DNA of 38,199 nucleotides from an uncultured Eubacteriales bacterium (GTDB lineage: Bacteria > Bacillota > Clostridia > Lachnospirales > Bianqueaceae): the NCBI GenBank assembly GCA_902493345.1, contig CABUPM010000008.1, positions 1-38,199 on the forward strand, read 5' to 3'. This document shows, in pieces, positions 25,201 through 32,794 of the stretch (positions are counted from its first letter, which is position 1; every line of letters begins with the position of its first letter). A model generated the notes under the pieces. The model did no database searches. It saw only the letters and a program-made list of their open reading frames with translations, and had not been told where the DNA came from. The translations under genes and the position numbers were made by a program.

Positions 25201-25589
25201 TGACAATTCAGAAAATAGGCTGGAGGTCCATCGATGAAAATCAGACCTTTGTCTATCGGGTTCAGGGAACGGATCCCTATACCAAGGGAAGAGTCGATCT
25301 GACGGTGACGATCCATGGGAATGGCAGCACCCAGATCAACAATCTGCCGGTCGGCAGCTATAAGGTTACAGAAGTGGAGAGCTGGAGCTGGCGCTATACT
25401 CCGACAGAGAACGATGTGGTTGTGGACTTGGATGAGGACAAGACGGTCACGTTCGAGAATACACGCGCGGCCGTAGGCGATGGGGAACGCTGGCGCTGGC
25501 TGAACGGCGGCAGCTGGGCGGATAACCGCTGGCTGGACGGCAAAAAGCTGGGACCGGACGGAGAAGAAGGAGGCGAGCAGAATGACTGA
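22254..25589 (+). CDS. Large modular surface protein (InlB-type repeat, jelly-roll and Cna-B-like domains)
   Basis: 1111-residue exported protein. Signal peptide 1-30 (LAVLLVITACVPATLVGHA), Glu/Ser-rich linker 31-90, InlB/Listeria-Bacteroides-type repeat 94-167 (TYTIQFDLSGG ... FAGWLSTRTGE ... LTAQW), an unassigned domain to about 305, Ig-like segments to about 550, a carbohydrate-binding or DUF642-like jelly roll about 557-765 (NGSFEYPKIP ... YAELNAEKAGSLYQDVL), and two Cna-B-like domains about 839-975 and 977-1072 (LTIQKIGWRSIDENQTF ... NNLPVGSYKVTEVESWSW). There is no LPXTG, hydrophobic tail or SLH repeat; it ends in a Trp/Gly-rich acidic tail. The start has AAAAGGAG 9 nt upstream. It sits between two TasA-like genes and overlaps the next by 8 bp. 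An adhesin or matrix protein is likely. Confidence 0.82.
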   Translation: MKHIQKILAQLLAVLLVITACVPATLVGHALETEDAAENQSQSTEMEENSETESLEDSEAEESSDTVGNNAEGEDSQENDEALTQQNPVVTDETYTIQFDLSGGFFSDRNGGEDSVMATIGQNIILPEAPEKEERCFAGWLSTRTGEIYEEDSSYVVVDDDTLTAQWNMLQVLDVDAVPQDGSAMNEAECVVAPISEADQADVETAVNNAFEDDIVEARNVLAVDINFIGESGEELQPDDGESVPVTLTVPQTYVEDAAFLVAFHMVEQEDGSYFAEPVQYVACTDGEQKIQFGATGFSIYAVAAVGKKDTDEGSVLVRDNGTNTVIYEMQEEQSQVFFFLDENAANYTYHRYTWTVEENDDTIRAYSTSIYFQDKDTTSDNSNNYQYPWLSVDALRPGRVTVTVNYYCYNGNNWWRPVGTVSSGTVKFILIVTEKENGLAIENHIPENGTLKPVWRGTEANTIVDHYVWNKWHFYTYNRGDGSPEAKPTKVTIDDAAISSDGSINVAIDAGGISQELDADGNDVLCIKFYTCTAYDADGNELGTATHRVEYGEDVLNGSFEYPKIPSGTGYAFANGTRQLFWKTTAPGDGGTLGQDVELGNDSAGNPYLTAGTTAYEGTQYAELNAEKAGSLYQDVLTAPGAQLTWSFAHRSRKGTGVNVMYLVIAASKDAQNITTQKEINELISKFAGDGVSVSHNGGTFKLWKFEGNELYWQEHLGTYNVPDGQYATRFFFVSASGSTLGNLVDGIHFNESQSYVIEYYLNGVLLKNLTQISSAELDSVVTPAHTGDSALQNAFLTASTINDVINYGGTTLSIKARETIDTKYADCRNVLRLYYTTGTVSVRKEVEIEGWEDLTDEEKSAVNGTDGYTADFQLYDGTEVVATASVKIDLIEYAHKTAVAVFMDAKDPTKAFAPAANHSYRVVESPRDLDAAGVLSNIYKQEITYIPAAQDSTESGWIQTDSASTGSCTVKNTYSLVRATLTIQKIGWRSIDENQTFVYRVQGTDPYTKGRVDLTVTIHGNGSTQINNLPVGSYKVTEVESWSWRYTPTENDVVVDLDEDKTVTFENTRAAVGDGERWRWLNGGSWADNRWLDGKKLGPDGEEGGEQND

Positions 25590-26235
25590 TCGACATGGGA
25601 AGGAACGCAATCATATCCATGCGCGTTCGTTGACGCTGCTGATCGCATTGGTTCTTCTGGTGGCAGTGGGAGTCGGCGCTACTGTCGGGTTTCTCCACAT
25701 GAAAACGGATTCCATACAGAACGACTTTACCTATGGGAAGGTAAGCTGCGAGGTGTTGGAATCCTTTGAAGAGGAAGACGGTTTTTACGGAAAGCGTGAT
25801 GTAAGCATCAAAAATACCGGCAACACCGATGCTTATATTCGGGTGCTGCTGGTATTCACATGGAAGGATCAGGACGGCAATGTATTTGCAAACCGCCCTG
25901 AGGCAGATAAGGATTATCAGATCAATCTGGCGCTTTCTAACGGCTGGATTGTTTCCCGCAATGATATCGGCACCTATATTTACTATAAGTACCCTGTCGC
26001 TCCGGGAGAGAAGACGCCGATTCTGATCGACGGCGTACGCCAGGCAGCCGGTGTCACCGGACCGGAAAATGGGAAATACGCCCTTTCGGTGGAGATCATA
26101 GCGGATGCCGTACAGGCAGAGCCCGCAGAGGCTGTTACGGATGCTTGGGATGAGGCGACAGTAGGAGCAGACGGCGCGCTCAGTATCCAGGGAGGAGTCA
26201 GCTATGGAGATCCTGCCGACTCCGAAGGGGAGTAA
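25582..26235 (+). CDS. TasA/camelysin-like protein with SipW-type signal peptide (second copy)
   Basis: 217-residue exported protein. ARSLTLLIALVLLVAVGVG then ATVGFLHMKTDSIQNDFTYGKV gives a SipW-type signal peptide, followed by the beta-rich domain (DVSIKNTGNTDAYIRVLLVFTWKD), a motif shared with many TasA/CalY relatives. It ends with an acidic linker, SEGE. It is only distantly similar to the first copy, so the two probably have different roles such as major fibre subunit and cap or anchor. AAGGAGG lies 9 nt before the ATG, inside the upstream gene (8-bp overlap). No terminator is visible before the convergent degV gene, whose stop lies 2 bp away. Confidence 0.82.
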   Translation: MTDRHGKERNHIHARSLTLLIALVLLVAVGVGATVGFLHMKTDSIQNDFTYGKVSCEVLESFEEEDGFYGKRDVSIKNTGNTDAYIRVLLVFTWKDQDGNVFANRPEADKDYQINLALSNGWIVSRNDIGTYIYYKYPVAPGEKTPILIDGVRQAAGVTGPENGKYALSVEIIADAVQAEPAEAVTDAWDEATVGADGALSIQGGVSYGDPADSEGE

Positions 26236-26237
26236 GT

Positions 26238-27077
26238 TTAGTTTTTGAAGAAGGCGACTACGACAGCGCCGGGACCGGCGTGCGTGCCGATCACGCTTCC
26301 TACAGTTGTATAACGGATTTTTTCAAGACGGCCGTCCCAGATGGGGCGGCTGTCTTCTATATATTTCAGCAAAAGCGCGTCTGAAATGCCGCTGTAACCC
26401 AGCAAAATGGGCTTGTCAAAGTCGATGCCGCCGACATTGTTGATCTCCTGAACCAGCAGGTTGTTGCCCATCTTGGACCCGCGGGCTTTTCCGAGCAGTT
26501 GGATCTCACCGTCGGTCACGGACAGGACAGGTTTGATCTTTAATACGCCGCCGGCAAAAGCGACGGCTTTGGAGATGCGGCCGCCCCGTTTGAGATATTC
26601 CAGGGTGTCCAACAACGCGACGACAACGATCTTTTTCTTTTCCTCTTCCAGAATCCGCACAGCTTCTTCCGCGGATTTGCCTTCATCCAGCAGACGGAGC
26701 GCAAGCTCCACCAGGATTCCGCTGCCCATCGCGACGCTCGTACTGTCTATAACATAGATGTTCTCATAGTTTCCCGCGGCGATCATGGCGCTTTGACAGG
26801 TACCGGAGAACTTGGACGCGAGGGTAATGACGATCGCTGCTTCCCCAGCTTCTTTTGCCTTTTCAAATTCCACCGCGAAATCATTCGGAGTCGCCTGACT
26901 GGTCGTGGGAAGTACGTCGCTTTCGATCAGCTTTTCATAAAAGGCTTTGTGATCAATAGTTACACCGTCGACATATTCTTCCTGACCGAAATGTACGGTA
27001 AGGGGAACGATGTGTACCCGTTTTTGGACCTCCGGGACGAGATCTGCCGTAGAATCAACGATAATTCTTGTTTTCAA
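26238..27077 (-). CDS. DegV family fatty-acid-binding protein
   Basis: 279-residue cytoplasmic DegV/FakB-type protein that binds a fatty acid, in FakAB systems presenting it to the FakA kinase for phosphorylation. MKTRIIVDSTADLVPE, ATPNDFAVEFEKA, TLASKFSGTCQSAM, IDSTSVAMGSGILV and the C-terminal GSVIGTHAGPGAVVVAFF are all family motifs. TTG at 27077 is preferred: AAGGAG lies 11 nt upstream, whereas the GTG at 27086 is only 2 nt from it. It is the second gene after a MarR regulator; the RBS lies in the overlapping stop region of marR. No fakA gene is in the window. Confidence 0.9.
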   Translation of the reverse strand: MKTRIIVDSTADLVPEVQKRVHIVPLTVHFGQEEYVDGVTIDHKAFYEKLIESDVLPTTSQATPNDFAVEFEKAKEAGEAAIVITLASKFSGTCQSAMIAAGNYENIYVIDSTSVAMGSGILVELALRLLDEGKSAEEAVRILEEEKKKIVVVALLDTLEYLKRGGRISKAVAFAGGVLKIKPVLSVTDGEIQLLGKARGSKMGNNLLVQEINNVGGIDFDKPILLGYSGISDALLLKYIEDSRPIWDGRLEKIRYTTVGSVIGTHAGPGAVVVAFFKN

Positions 27078-27095
27078 TGGAATCACTTCTCCTTA

Positions 27096-27539
27096 TTATT
27101 CATTGTTTTTGGAAATGGCGTCTAAATTGTCACTGATGGCGGATAGGGCACGGTAAAATACCGCTCGGTCCTCTTCAGTGAGACAGCGGCTGACAGCATC
27201 CAGAACCCCGTTTACTTTGTCTGAAATCTTCTTGCCGACCTCCCGGCCCAGGTCAGTTAGACATAAGGGACTTTTGTACCGCTTGGAGGTCTCGGATGGA
27301 CGGGTGATAAAACCGTTGGATTCCAGATAATCCAATGCGCGGGATATGGTTGCCTTATCCTCCTCGCAGTGTTCACAGAGATCGGTTGCCGTCACTTCGC
27401 CGAGAGAATAGATATAGTACAGACAGGATACATGGGCGCTTCGCAGCTGATACGCGGCCATCTCCTGGTTCTTGATCTTGCGAATATTGCGGCTGATGCG
27501 GTTGATCAGCACGGTAAAAGTCTCAAATCGTTCCTGCAT
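27096..27539 (-). CDS. MarR-family transcriptional regulator
   Basis: 147-residue winged-helix regulator. Helices ATDLCEHCEEDKATISRALDYLESNGFITR and the wing SETSKRYKSPLCLTDLGREV are typical. ATG at 27539 has GGAGGG 8 nt upstream; the longer frame crosses the operators. Two copies of an inverted GTTGA/TCAAC site lie at its own promoter, so it is almost surely autoregulated. Its operon partner is a DegV protein, and similar MarR-type regulators (FapR-like in role, FabT in fold) control fatty acid genes in Firmicutes, which makes a lipid signal plausible. That is inference. Confidence 0.9.
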   Translation of the reverse strand: MQERFETFTVLINRISRNIRKIKNQEMAAYQLRSAHVSCLYYIYSLGEVTATDLCEHCEEDKATISRALDYLESNGFITRPSETSKRYKSPLCLTDLGREVGKKISDKVNGVLDAVSRCLTEEDRAVFYRALSAISDNLDAISKNNE

Positions 27540-27570
27540 TTTGCGCCCTCCTGTTTTAGTGATTGATCTT

Positions 27571-27621
27571 GTTGAATATTCAACACGTAGAAGTATATCA
27601 CAGAGATGTTGAAATGTCAAC
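27571..27621 (-). promoter_or_regulatory. Promoter and twin operators of marR-degV
   Basis: Minus strand TTGACA (27615-27620), 17-bp spacer, TATACT (27592-27597). Perfect palindrome GTTGAATATTCAAC at 27571-27584 just downstream of the start point, and near-perfect GTTGAAATGTCAAC at 27608-27621 covering the -35 box. Centres are 37 bp apart, about 3.5 turns. Confidence 0.85.
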
Positions 27622-27641
27622 AATGGAAATTTTGGGTATAA

Positions 27642-27666
27642 AAATATCCTCTATACGAGGATATTT
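27642..27666 (-). terminator. Terminator of the NUDIX gene
   Basis: Stem AAATATCCTC / GAGGATATTT with a 5-nt loop, followed on the minus strand by a T-run, right after the NUDIX stop. Confidence 0.85.
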
Positions 27667-27670
27667 GCAT

Positions 27671-28237
27671 TCATTGATAATGTTTTTCCAGATAGGGCCG
27701 CAATTGCTCGATTTCATCCGCGTTAAGACAATAGGAAGGGTCGCCACGTCTCAGTGCGGACAGGATGTCCTCCAGATCGAACCAACGTACAGCGTCGATT
27801 TCACTTTTTTCGAAGGAAAATGCCGAAGCGTCCCGGTCCAGTTCCAACAGATAGACAGCGTTGATCTCGTGGTCATGAAAGGGCTTCCCGTGAAAATAAG
27901 CGGTATAGTCCTGTTTCCTGGTAAAAAGGTATTTCGGAATAGAGCCGGTGACACCCAGCTCTTCCCACAGCTCCCGAATGGCGGCGCTGTCAAAGCTTTC
28001 ACCGGCATCCAGATGTCCGGCGGCGGAGGTGTCCCAGCACAGCGGATAGGAATCCTTGTCGGCGCTCCGCTTTTGCAGCAGCAGTTGGATTCTGCCGTTT
28101 TTTTGTCGTGTAAGAAAGACGTGAGAAGCGCCGTGCAGGTCGCCGTCCTGGTGCACCAAGCCGCGGGGTTTGGTCCGTCCGGTGCGCGTTCCGTCCTCGT
28201 TTAGAATATCAAAAAGTTCATCCTCTGAAAATGCCAT
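27671..28237 (-). CDS. NUDIX hydrolase (IDI/YfcD-like)
   Basis: 188-residue cytoplasmic NUDIX protein. Complete Nudix box beginning GHLDAGESFDS and ending REL-WEELG (GX5EX7REUXEEXGU satisfied). The N-terminus DELFDILNEDGTRTG and HGASHVFLTRQ place it in the IDI-type/YfcD subgroup, and SYPLCWDTSAAGH is shared with that group. GGAGGG 7 nt before the ATG supports the start. Single-gene unit with own promoter and terminator. Substrate in this subgroup is not established; house-cleaning of nucleotide derivatives is a reasonable guess. Confidence 0.92.
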   Translation of the reverse strand: MAFSEDELFDILNEDGTRTGRTKPRGLVHQDGDLHGASHVFLTRQKNGRIQLLLQKRSADKDSYPLCWDTSAAGHLDAGESFDSAAIRELWEELGVTGSIPKYLFTRKQDYTAYFHGKPFHDHEINAVYLLELDRDASAFSFEKSEIDAVRWFDLEDILSALRRGDPSYCLNADEIEQLRPYLEKHYQ

Positions 28238-28257
28238 GCTATCACCCTCCAGAACCT

Positions 28258-28286
28258 ATTATAAAGAGTCGGAAATAGAATTGCAA
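28258..28286 (-). promoter_or_regulatory. Promoter of the NUDIX gene
   Basis: TTGCAA (28281-28286), 17-bp spacer, TATAAT (28258-28263) on the minus strand. Confidence 0.8.
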
Positions 28287-28287
28287 C

Positions 28288-28316
28288 TGGATTTTTGAAG
28301 GAGAGCATGGTATAAT
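28288..28316 (+). promoter_or_regulatory. Promoter of the pseudouridine synthase operon
   Basis: TATAAT at 28311-28316, 17 bp after a weak TGGATT (28288-28293); it lies face to face with the NUDIX promoter. Confidence 0.5.
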
Positions 28317-28344
28317 AAACAGGATAAGACAGGAGGGAACAGGC

Positions 28345-29079
28345 ATGAGACTGGATAAGTATCTGGCGGATATGGGCGTGGATAAACGCAGCGAACTGAA
28401 AAAAGGAATCCGCGGCGGCCGTGCGGCGGTAGACGGCCGGGTGATTCGGGATCCGGGCTATGCGGTGCCGGAAACGGCGGCTGTGACCTATGACGGACAT
28501 CCGGTCCTATACGAAAAAAACGTCTATTATATGCTGAATAAACCGGCGGGAGTGATCTCGGCCAGTGAGGATCCCAGGCAGAAGACGGTCATCGACCTGA
28601 TAGACGGTCAGCACAGACAGGATCTGTATCCGGTAGGGAGACTGGACAAGGATACCGAGGGACTCCTGCTGATCACCAATGACGGCGAGTTGACGCACCG
28701 GCTGCTTTCTCCGAAAAAGCATGTGGATAAGGTGTATTACGCCAGAATCAAAGGAAGGGTGACAGAGGCGGACGTTACGGCATTCCGCCAGGGATTGCAG
28801 GTAGACGCGGAGCTAAAGGCGCTGCCGGCAGAACTGAAGATCTTAAGCAGCGGCGAGGACTCGGAGGTAGAGGTTACGATCCGGGAAGGCAAGTTCCACC
28901 AGATCAAGAGAATGTTTCAGGCGGTGGGCAAGGAGGTAGCCTATCTGAAGCGTTTGTCCATGGGGAGCCTGCGGCTGGATCCAGAACTGGATCTTGGACA
29001 ATACCGAAGACTGACCGACGAAGAGCTCGAGGGATTGTTGGCAGGTAAGACAGAAAATGAAAACGGAGGTATCGTATGA
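28345..29079 (+). CDS. rsuA: 16S rRNA pseudouridine synthase, RsuA/RluB family
   Basis: 244-residue rRNA pseudouridine synthase. N-terminal S4 RNA-binding domain (MRLDKYLADMGVDKRSELKK, residues 1-55), then the catalytic domain with GRLDKDTEGLLLITNDG (catalytic Asp in RLDKDT), LSPKKHVDKVYYARI and EGKFHQIKRMFQAVG. The most probable target is U516 of 16S rRNA, by family similarity. An AGGAGGGAAC RBS precedes the ATG. Stop overlaps the next start (ATGA), a coupling to a PLP enzyme with no obvious functional link. Confidence 0.92.
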   Translation: MRLDKYLADMGVDKRSELKKGIRGGRAAVDGRVIRDPGYAVPETAAVTYDGHPVLYEKNVYYMLNKPAGVISASEDPRQKTVIDLIDGQHRQDLYPVGRLDKDTEGLLLITNDGELTHRLLSPKKHVDKVYYARIKGRVTEADVTAFRQGLQVDAELKALPAELKILSSGEDSEVEVTIREGKFHQIKRMFQAVGKEVAYLKRLSMGSLRLDPELDLGQYRRLTDEELEGLLAGKTENENGGIV

Positions 29080-30233
29080 GTTATGATTTTGATACGCCGG
29101 TTGACCGGCGGAACACGTATTCTTTAAAGTGGGATGTCAAGGAGAACGAGCTGCCTATGTGGGTAGCGGATATGGATTTCCAGACGGCGCCGGAGGTGCG
29201 GGAGGCGATTCAGAAGCGCGCCGCGCATGGCGTTTTCGGATACTCGATCGTACCGGAGGAGTGGTATCAGGCATATATCCAGTGGTGGGAGCGCCGGCAT
29301 GGATTCCGTATGGACGCGGAATGGCTGATCTTCTGTACCGGAGTGGTACCGGCAATCTCCAGCATTGTGCGTAAGCTTACCACACTGGCCGAGAAGGTGC
29401 TGGTGCTGACACCGGTGTACAATATCTTTTTCAATTCGATTCTGAACAATGGACGTCAGGTGCTGGAGAGCCGCCTGCAGTATGACGGAGAGAGCTATAG
29501 TATTGATTATGCGGATCTGGAAGCGAAACTGGCGGACCCGCAGACCTCCATGCTGATCTTTTGTAATCCTCACAATCCGGTGGGAAAGATCTGGCAGGCA
29601 GAAGAGCTTCGCAAGGTCGGAGAATTGTGCCGTAAGCATCATGTGGTCGTGGTATCCGATGAGATTCACTGCGATCTGACAGAGCCGGGACTGGGATACG
29701 TGCCCTTTGCGTCCGTTTCGGAGGATTGCCGGGACAACAGCATTACCTGCATCGCACCGACCAAGGCGTTCAATCTGGCAGGCATGCAGACAGCGGCAGT
29801 TTGTGTTCCCGATCCGGTTCTGCGGCATAAGGTATGGCGCGGTCTGAATACGGATGAGGTGGCGGAGCCCAATGCGTTTGCCATTCAAGCGGCGGTGGCG
29901 GCCTTTACCCGGGGCGGCGCATGGCTGGATGAGCTTCGCTGCTACTTGCATGAAAATAAGGTATGGACAACGCAGTACATTCAGAAGGAGATTCCGCAGC
30001 TCAAGGTCGTCGCGTCACAGGCTACCTATCTGATGTGGCTGGACTGCAGCCGCCTGACGGATTCCTCAGAGGAGCTGGCCGACGTGATCCGGGAGAGTAC
30101 CGGCCTGTATCTGTCAGAGGGCGGGGACGGAACCCATTTCCTGAGGCTCAATGTGGCCTGCCCGAGAAGCGTTCTGGAGGACGGATTAAACAGATTGAAA
30201 AAAGGTGTGGAAGCATACTGCGAGAGACAGTAA
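29076..30233 (+). CDS. MalY/PatB-type aminotransferase (cystathionine beta-lyase)
   Basis: 385-residue fold-type I PLP enzyme. It opens MSYDFDTPVDRRNTYSLKWD, with WVADMDFQTAPEV, the MalY/PatB hallmark. The PLP lysine is in APTKAFNLAGMQ; DEIHCDL gives the PLP-ring Asp, and FLRLNVACPRSVLEDGL the carboxylate-binding Arg. MalY/PatB cleave cystathionine and other cysteine S-conjugates, releasing thiols, pyruvate and ammonia. It is cotranscribed with rsuA through a 4-bp overlap. Length matches the family. Confidence 0.93.
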   Translation: MSYDFDTPVDRRNTYSLKWDVKENELPMWVADMDFQTAPEVREAIQKRAAHGVFGYSIVPEEWYQAYIQWWERRHGFRMDAEWLIFCTGVVPAISSIVRKLTTLAEKVLVLTPVYNIFFNSILNNGRQVLESRLQYDGESYSIDYADLEAKLADPQTSMLIFCNPHNPVGKIWQAEELRKVGELCRKHHVVVVSDEIHCDLTEPGLGYVPFASVSEDCRDNSITCIAPTKAFNLAGMQTAAVCVPDPVLRHKVWRGLNTDEVAEPNAFAIQAAVAAFTRGGAWLDELRCYLHENKVWTTQYIQKEIPQLKVVASQATYLMWLDCSRLTDSSEELADVIRESTGLYLSEGGDGTHFLRLNVACPRSVLEDGLNRLKKGVEAYCERQ

Positions 30234-30330
30234 ACCGGATGCAACTTCAAATTGCGGAAATTCCAAGTTGACATGGTGGTATTTCAAGGGCTTTTTCGAT
30301 AGAATCAATGGCAAAAGGAGGGGTTATAGT

Positions 30331-30822
30331 ATGATAGGCAGTAAAATATCTTTTTGCCGGAAGAAAGCGGGAATGTCCCAGGAGGAACTGGCAGACAGAC
30401 TGGATATATCGAGGCAGGCGGTCTCACGGTGGGAGACGGGACAGGCCGTGCCGGACACAGAAAAAATCATCCAGCTGAGCCGGCTTTTTCATGTATCGAC
30501 GGACTATCTCTTGCTGGACGAAGTAGAAGAACCACAGGAGGAACAGCCGGAGAGGCCGCAGACCGACGGTGTAAAGGAAAAGCGCAGGCAGCTGCGGCTC
30601 TTTTGCGGAAAGACACTGTTGGGGATCGGGATCCTGGTACTGGCAGGATCTCTGATCGGAGCGGGCTTTGAAGCCAGCCAGATCACATGGTGGTACACAG
30701 AATGGGGAAGGTATGGGACAGTATTGTTTCGTACATGGATGATTCTGCCGTTTCTGGGAGGCATTCTACTCCTGGCAGGGGGAATCGTGGTCCTGTGGAG
30801 GGAGTATTTACGAGAAGATTGA
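30331..30822 (+). CDS. XRE-family regulator with two transmembrane segments
   Basis: 163-residue protein. Residues 1-62 are an HTH-XRE domain (SKISFCRKKAGMSQEELADRL, ISRQAVSRWETGQAVPDTEKI). A Glu/Gln-rich linker follows, then two hydrophobic segments (TLLGIGILVLAGSLIGAGF and ILPFLGGILLLAGGIVVLW), so it is probably anchored at the membrane. AAAGGAGGGG lies 8 nt before the ATG; the longer frame from 30205 overlaps the preceding gene and is rejected. A common Clostridia type whose targets are unknown. It may be transcribed from the rsuA operon, since no convincing promoter is seen just upstream. Confidence 0.9.
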   Translation: MIGSKISFCRKKAGMSQEELADRLDISRQAVSRWETGQAVPDTEKIIQLSRLFHVSTDYLLLDEVEEPQEEQPERPQTDGVKEKRRQLRLFCGKTLLGIGILVLAGSLIGAGFEASQITWWYTEWGRYGTVLFRTWMILPFLGGILLLAGGIVVLWREYLRED

Positions 30823-30862
30823 TCTAAGGTACATTTGGGAGTATATCAGACGGATAAGAAGG

Positions 30863-30906
30863 ACAAGGGGCTGCCGCATCAACGTGCGACAGCCCCTTGT
30901 GTTTTT
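30863..30906. terminator. Bidirectional terminator
   Basis: Perfect stem ACAAGGGGCTG (30863-30873) / CAGCCCCTTGT (30890-30900) with an inner GCA/TGC pairing, then a T-run (30902-30906). Ends the XRE unit and the ABC operon. Confidence 0.92.
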
Positions 30907-32794
30907 AGGTCTGATTGCCTGCGAACTGCGTCATATACAGCTCATAGTATTTGCCCTTTTGCGCAAGCAATTGTTCGTGATTGCCGACTTCCGCGACTTG
31001 GCCATGGTCCATAACCACGATTTTGTCCGCGTCCCGGATCGTACTCAGACGGTGAGCGATGATCAGGCTGGTGCGGTTTTTCATCAGACGGACCATCGCG
31101 TTCTGGATATCCTTTTCGGTACGAGTATCGACAGAAGATGTGGCCTCATCCAGAATCAAAATCTTGGGATCCGCCAATATCGCGCGGGCGATGGCCATCA
31201 GCTGCCGCTGACCATGGGAGAGATTTGCCCCGGCCTGTTTCAGGTAGGTCTGGTATTTGTGCGGCAGATGTTCGATATACCGGCGGATATGGCTCATCTC
31301 GGCGGCGGCTGTCATTGCCTCATCAGAAGCGGAGAGATCCGCGTATTTGATGTTGTTTTCAATGGTGTTGGAAAACAATACGGTATCCTGCAGCACAATG
31401 GCGATGTTCTTGCGCAGAAAATCACGGCGGATCTCCTGGATATTGATCCCGTCTACCAGGATTTCTCCATGATCTATAGGATAGAAACGCATCAGAAGGT
31501 TGACGACCGTGGTTTTACCGCTGCCGGTCGCGCCGACAAGAGCGATTTTCTGGCCGAGCTCCACGTTCAGATTGAAGTTGGAAAGAACCTGCTTGCCGGG
31601 AACATAGGAAAAGTCTACATTGCGGAAGGAGATCTGGCCGGTGATATTGGGCAGATCCCGTACACCGCTGTTATCTTCATCCGGTTCGTCCAATAGGGTA
31701 AACACACGTTCCGCGCCTGCGATGGCGGTCTGAATGGTGCCGTAAAGCTGAGCGATCTCATTGATGGGCCGTGAAAATTGCTTGGCGTAGATGATAAAGG
31801 CAGAGACCGTGCCGATGGTGATCAGTCCGGTATAGGCAAAATAACCGCCAAAGGCCGCGACGATGACAAAGCTGATGTTGGAGATGCAGTTCATAATCGG
31901 ACCCATGGAGCCGCCAAGGATCTCCGCTTTTATGCTGACCTTGCGCAGCTCGTCGGAGGTGTCGCAGAATTCCTGGATGACATCCTCTTGCTTATTGTAG
32001 GCTACGATGGACTTATAGCCTGTGATCATCTCCTCCGAGTGTCCGTTCAGCTGTCCTAACAGGACGGAGCGCGTACGGTAGATTTTGCGCATCGCTGTCG
32101 ACATTTTCCGGGTGACAAACAGGGTCAGCAGGACGGTCACCAGAGTGATCAGTGTCAGCTGCCAACAGTAATAAAACATGATCGCGACGGTCCCGATGAT
32201 GGTCAGAACGCCGGAGATGAGAGAGCCGACACTCTGAGAAATCGTGCTGGATACGTTTTCAACATCGTTGGTCATACGGCTCATCACATCGCCGCTGGAA
32301 TGCGTATCCAGATATTTAATCGAGAGGTGGTCGATTTTATTGAACAGATCGTGCCGCATCTGGCGGGTAATGCTCTGGCTGAGGCGGGCTGCCAATAAGG
32401 TCTGAAAAAGGGTGAACAACGCGTTTGCCAGATAGATGATGATCAGATACAAAACATAGGTGGAGAGGGCCTCCCAGCGGCGGTCCTTGATCGTGTCAAT
32501 AGCGCTGCCCTGTAGGGAGGGAGCGGCTAACCCCGCCAAGGTAACGCAGACAACGGCGATCAGCAGTAGGATCAATAGCTTGCGGGTTTGGCGGAAGTAT
32601 TGGAGCAGACGAGCCAGCGTTCCCTTTTTGTCAGAAGCGTGTTCTACCGTCTGTGCCATACCTCGGCCGGGACCGCCGGGCCTGCCGCGAAAGTTTAAGG
32701 TCTGGGGAGAACGGGAAGCCGACTCCGCAGATCGATAGGTACGGGAGGCCTCCTTGGGCGGGTTTTCGAACCCTTTTGGAAGAGTAGGATTCAT
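30905..32794 (-). CDS. ABC exporter half-transporter (permease-ATPase), intact subunit
   Basis: 629-residue half-transporter of the multidrug type. A 60-residue Pro/Arg/Gly-rich N-terminal extension (NFRGRPGGPGRGMAQTVEH), typical of one member of the pair, precedes six transmembrane helices and the ATPase domain: Walker A VGATGSGKTT, Q-loop VLQDTVLF, signature LSHGQRQ (His in place of the usual Gly or Gln at the third residue), Walker B ILILDEATS, H-loop IAHRLST. Its start overlaps the stop of the partner gene by 4 bp. Such proteins work as heterodimers with the upstream partner, which here is damaged. A homodimer could perhaps remain. Confidence 0.93.
   Translation of the reverse strand: MNPTLPKGFENPPKEASRTYRSAESASRSPQTLNFRGRPGGPGRGMAQTVEHASDKKGTLARLLQYFRQTRKLLILLLIAVVCVTLAGLAAPSLQGSAIDTIKDRRWEALSTYVLYLIIIYLANALFTLFQTLLAARLSQSITRQMRHDLFNKIDHLSIKYLDTHSSGDVMSRMTNDVENVSSTISQSVGSLISGVLTIIGTVAIMFYYCWQLTLITLVTVLLTLFVTRKMSTAMRKIYRTRSVLLGQLNGHSEEMITGYKSIVAYNKQEDVIQEFCDTSDELRKVSIKAEILGGSMGPIMNCISNISFVIVAAFGGYFAYTGLITIGTVSAFIIYAKQFSRPINEIAQLYGTIQTAIAGAERVFTLLDEPDEDNSGVRDLPNITGQISFRNVDFSYVPGKQVLSNFNLNVELGQKIALVGATGSGKTTVVNLLMRFYPIDHGEILVDGINIQEIRRDFLRKNIAIVLQDTVLFSNTIENNIKYADLSASDEAMTAAAEMSHIRRYIEHLPHKYQTYLKQAGANLSHGQRQLMAIARAILADPKILILDEATSSVDTRTEKDIQNAMVRLMKNRTSLIIAHRLSTIRDADKIVVMDHGQVAEVGNHEQLLAQKGKYYELYMTQFAGNQT

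Noticed and set aside
25560..25589. LPXTG-type anchor on the large surface protein
   Set aside because: No LPXTG or variant, no hydrophobic stretch and no basic tail in the last 60 residues.
27078..27086. GTG start for DegV at 27086
   Set aside because: It lies 2 nt from AGGAG; the TTG at 27077 has workable spacing and gives the usual MKTRIIVDST start.
30268..30305. Promoter for the XRE gene using TTGACA at 30268
   Set aside because: The only -10-like hexamer (TAGAAT) is 26 bp away, too far for sigma-A.
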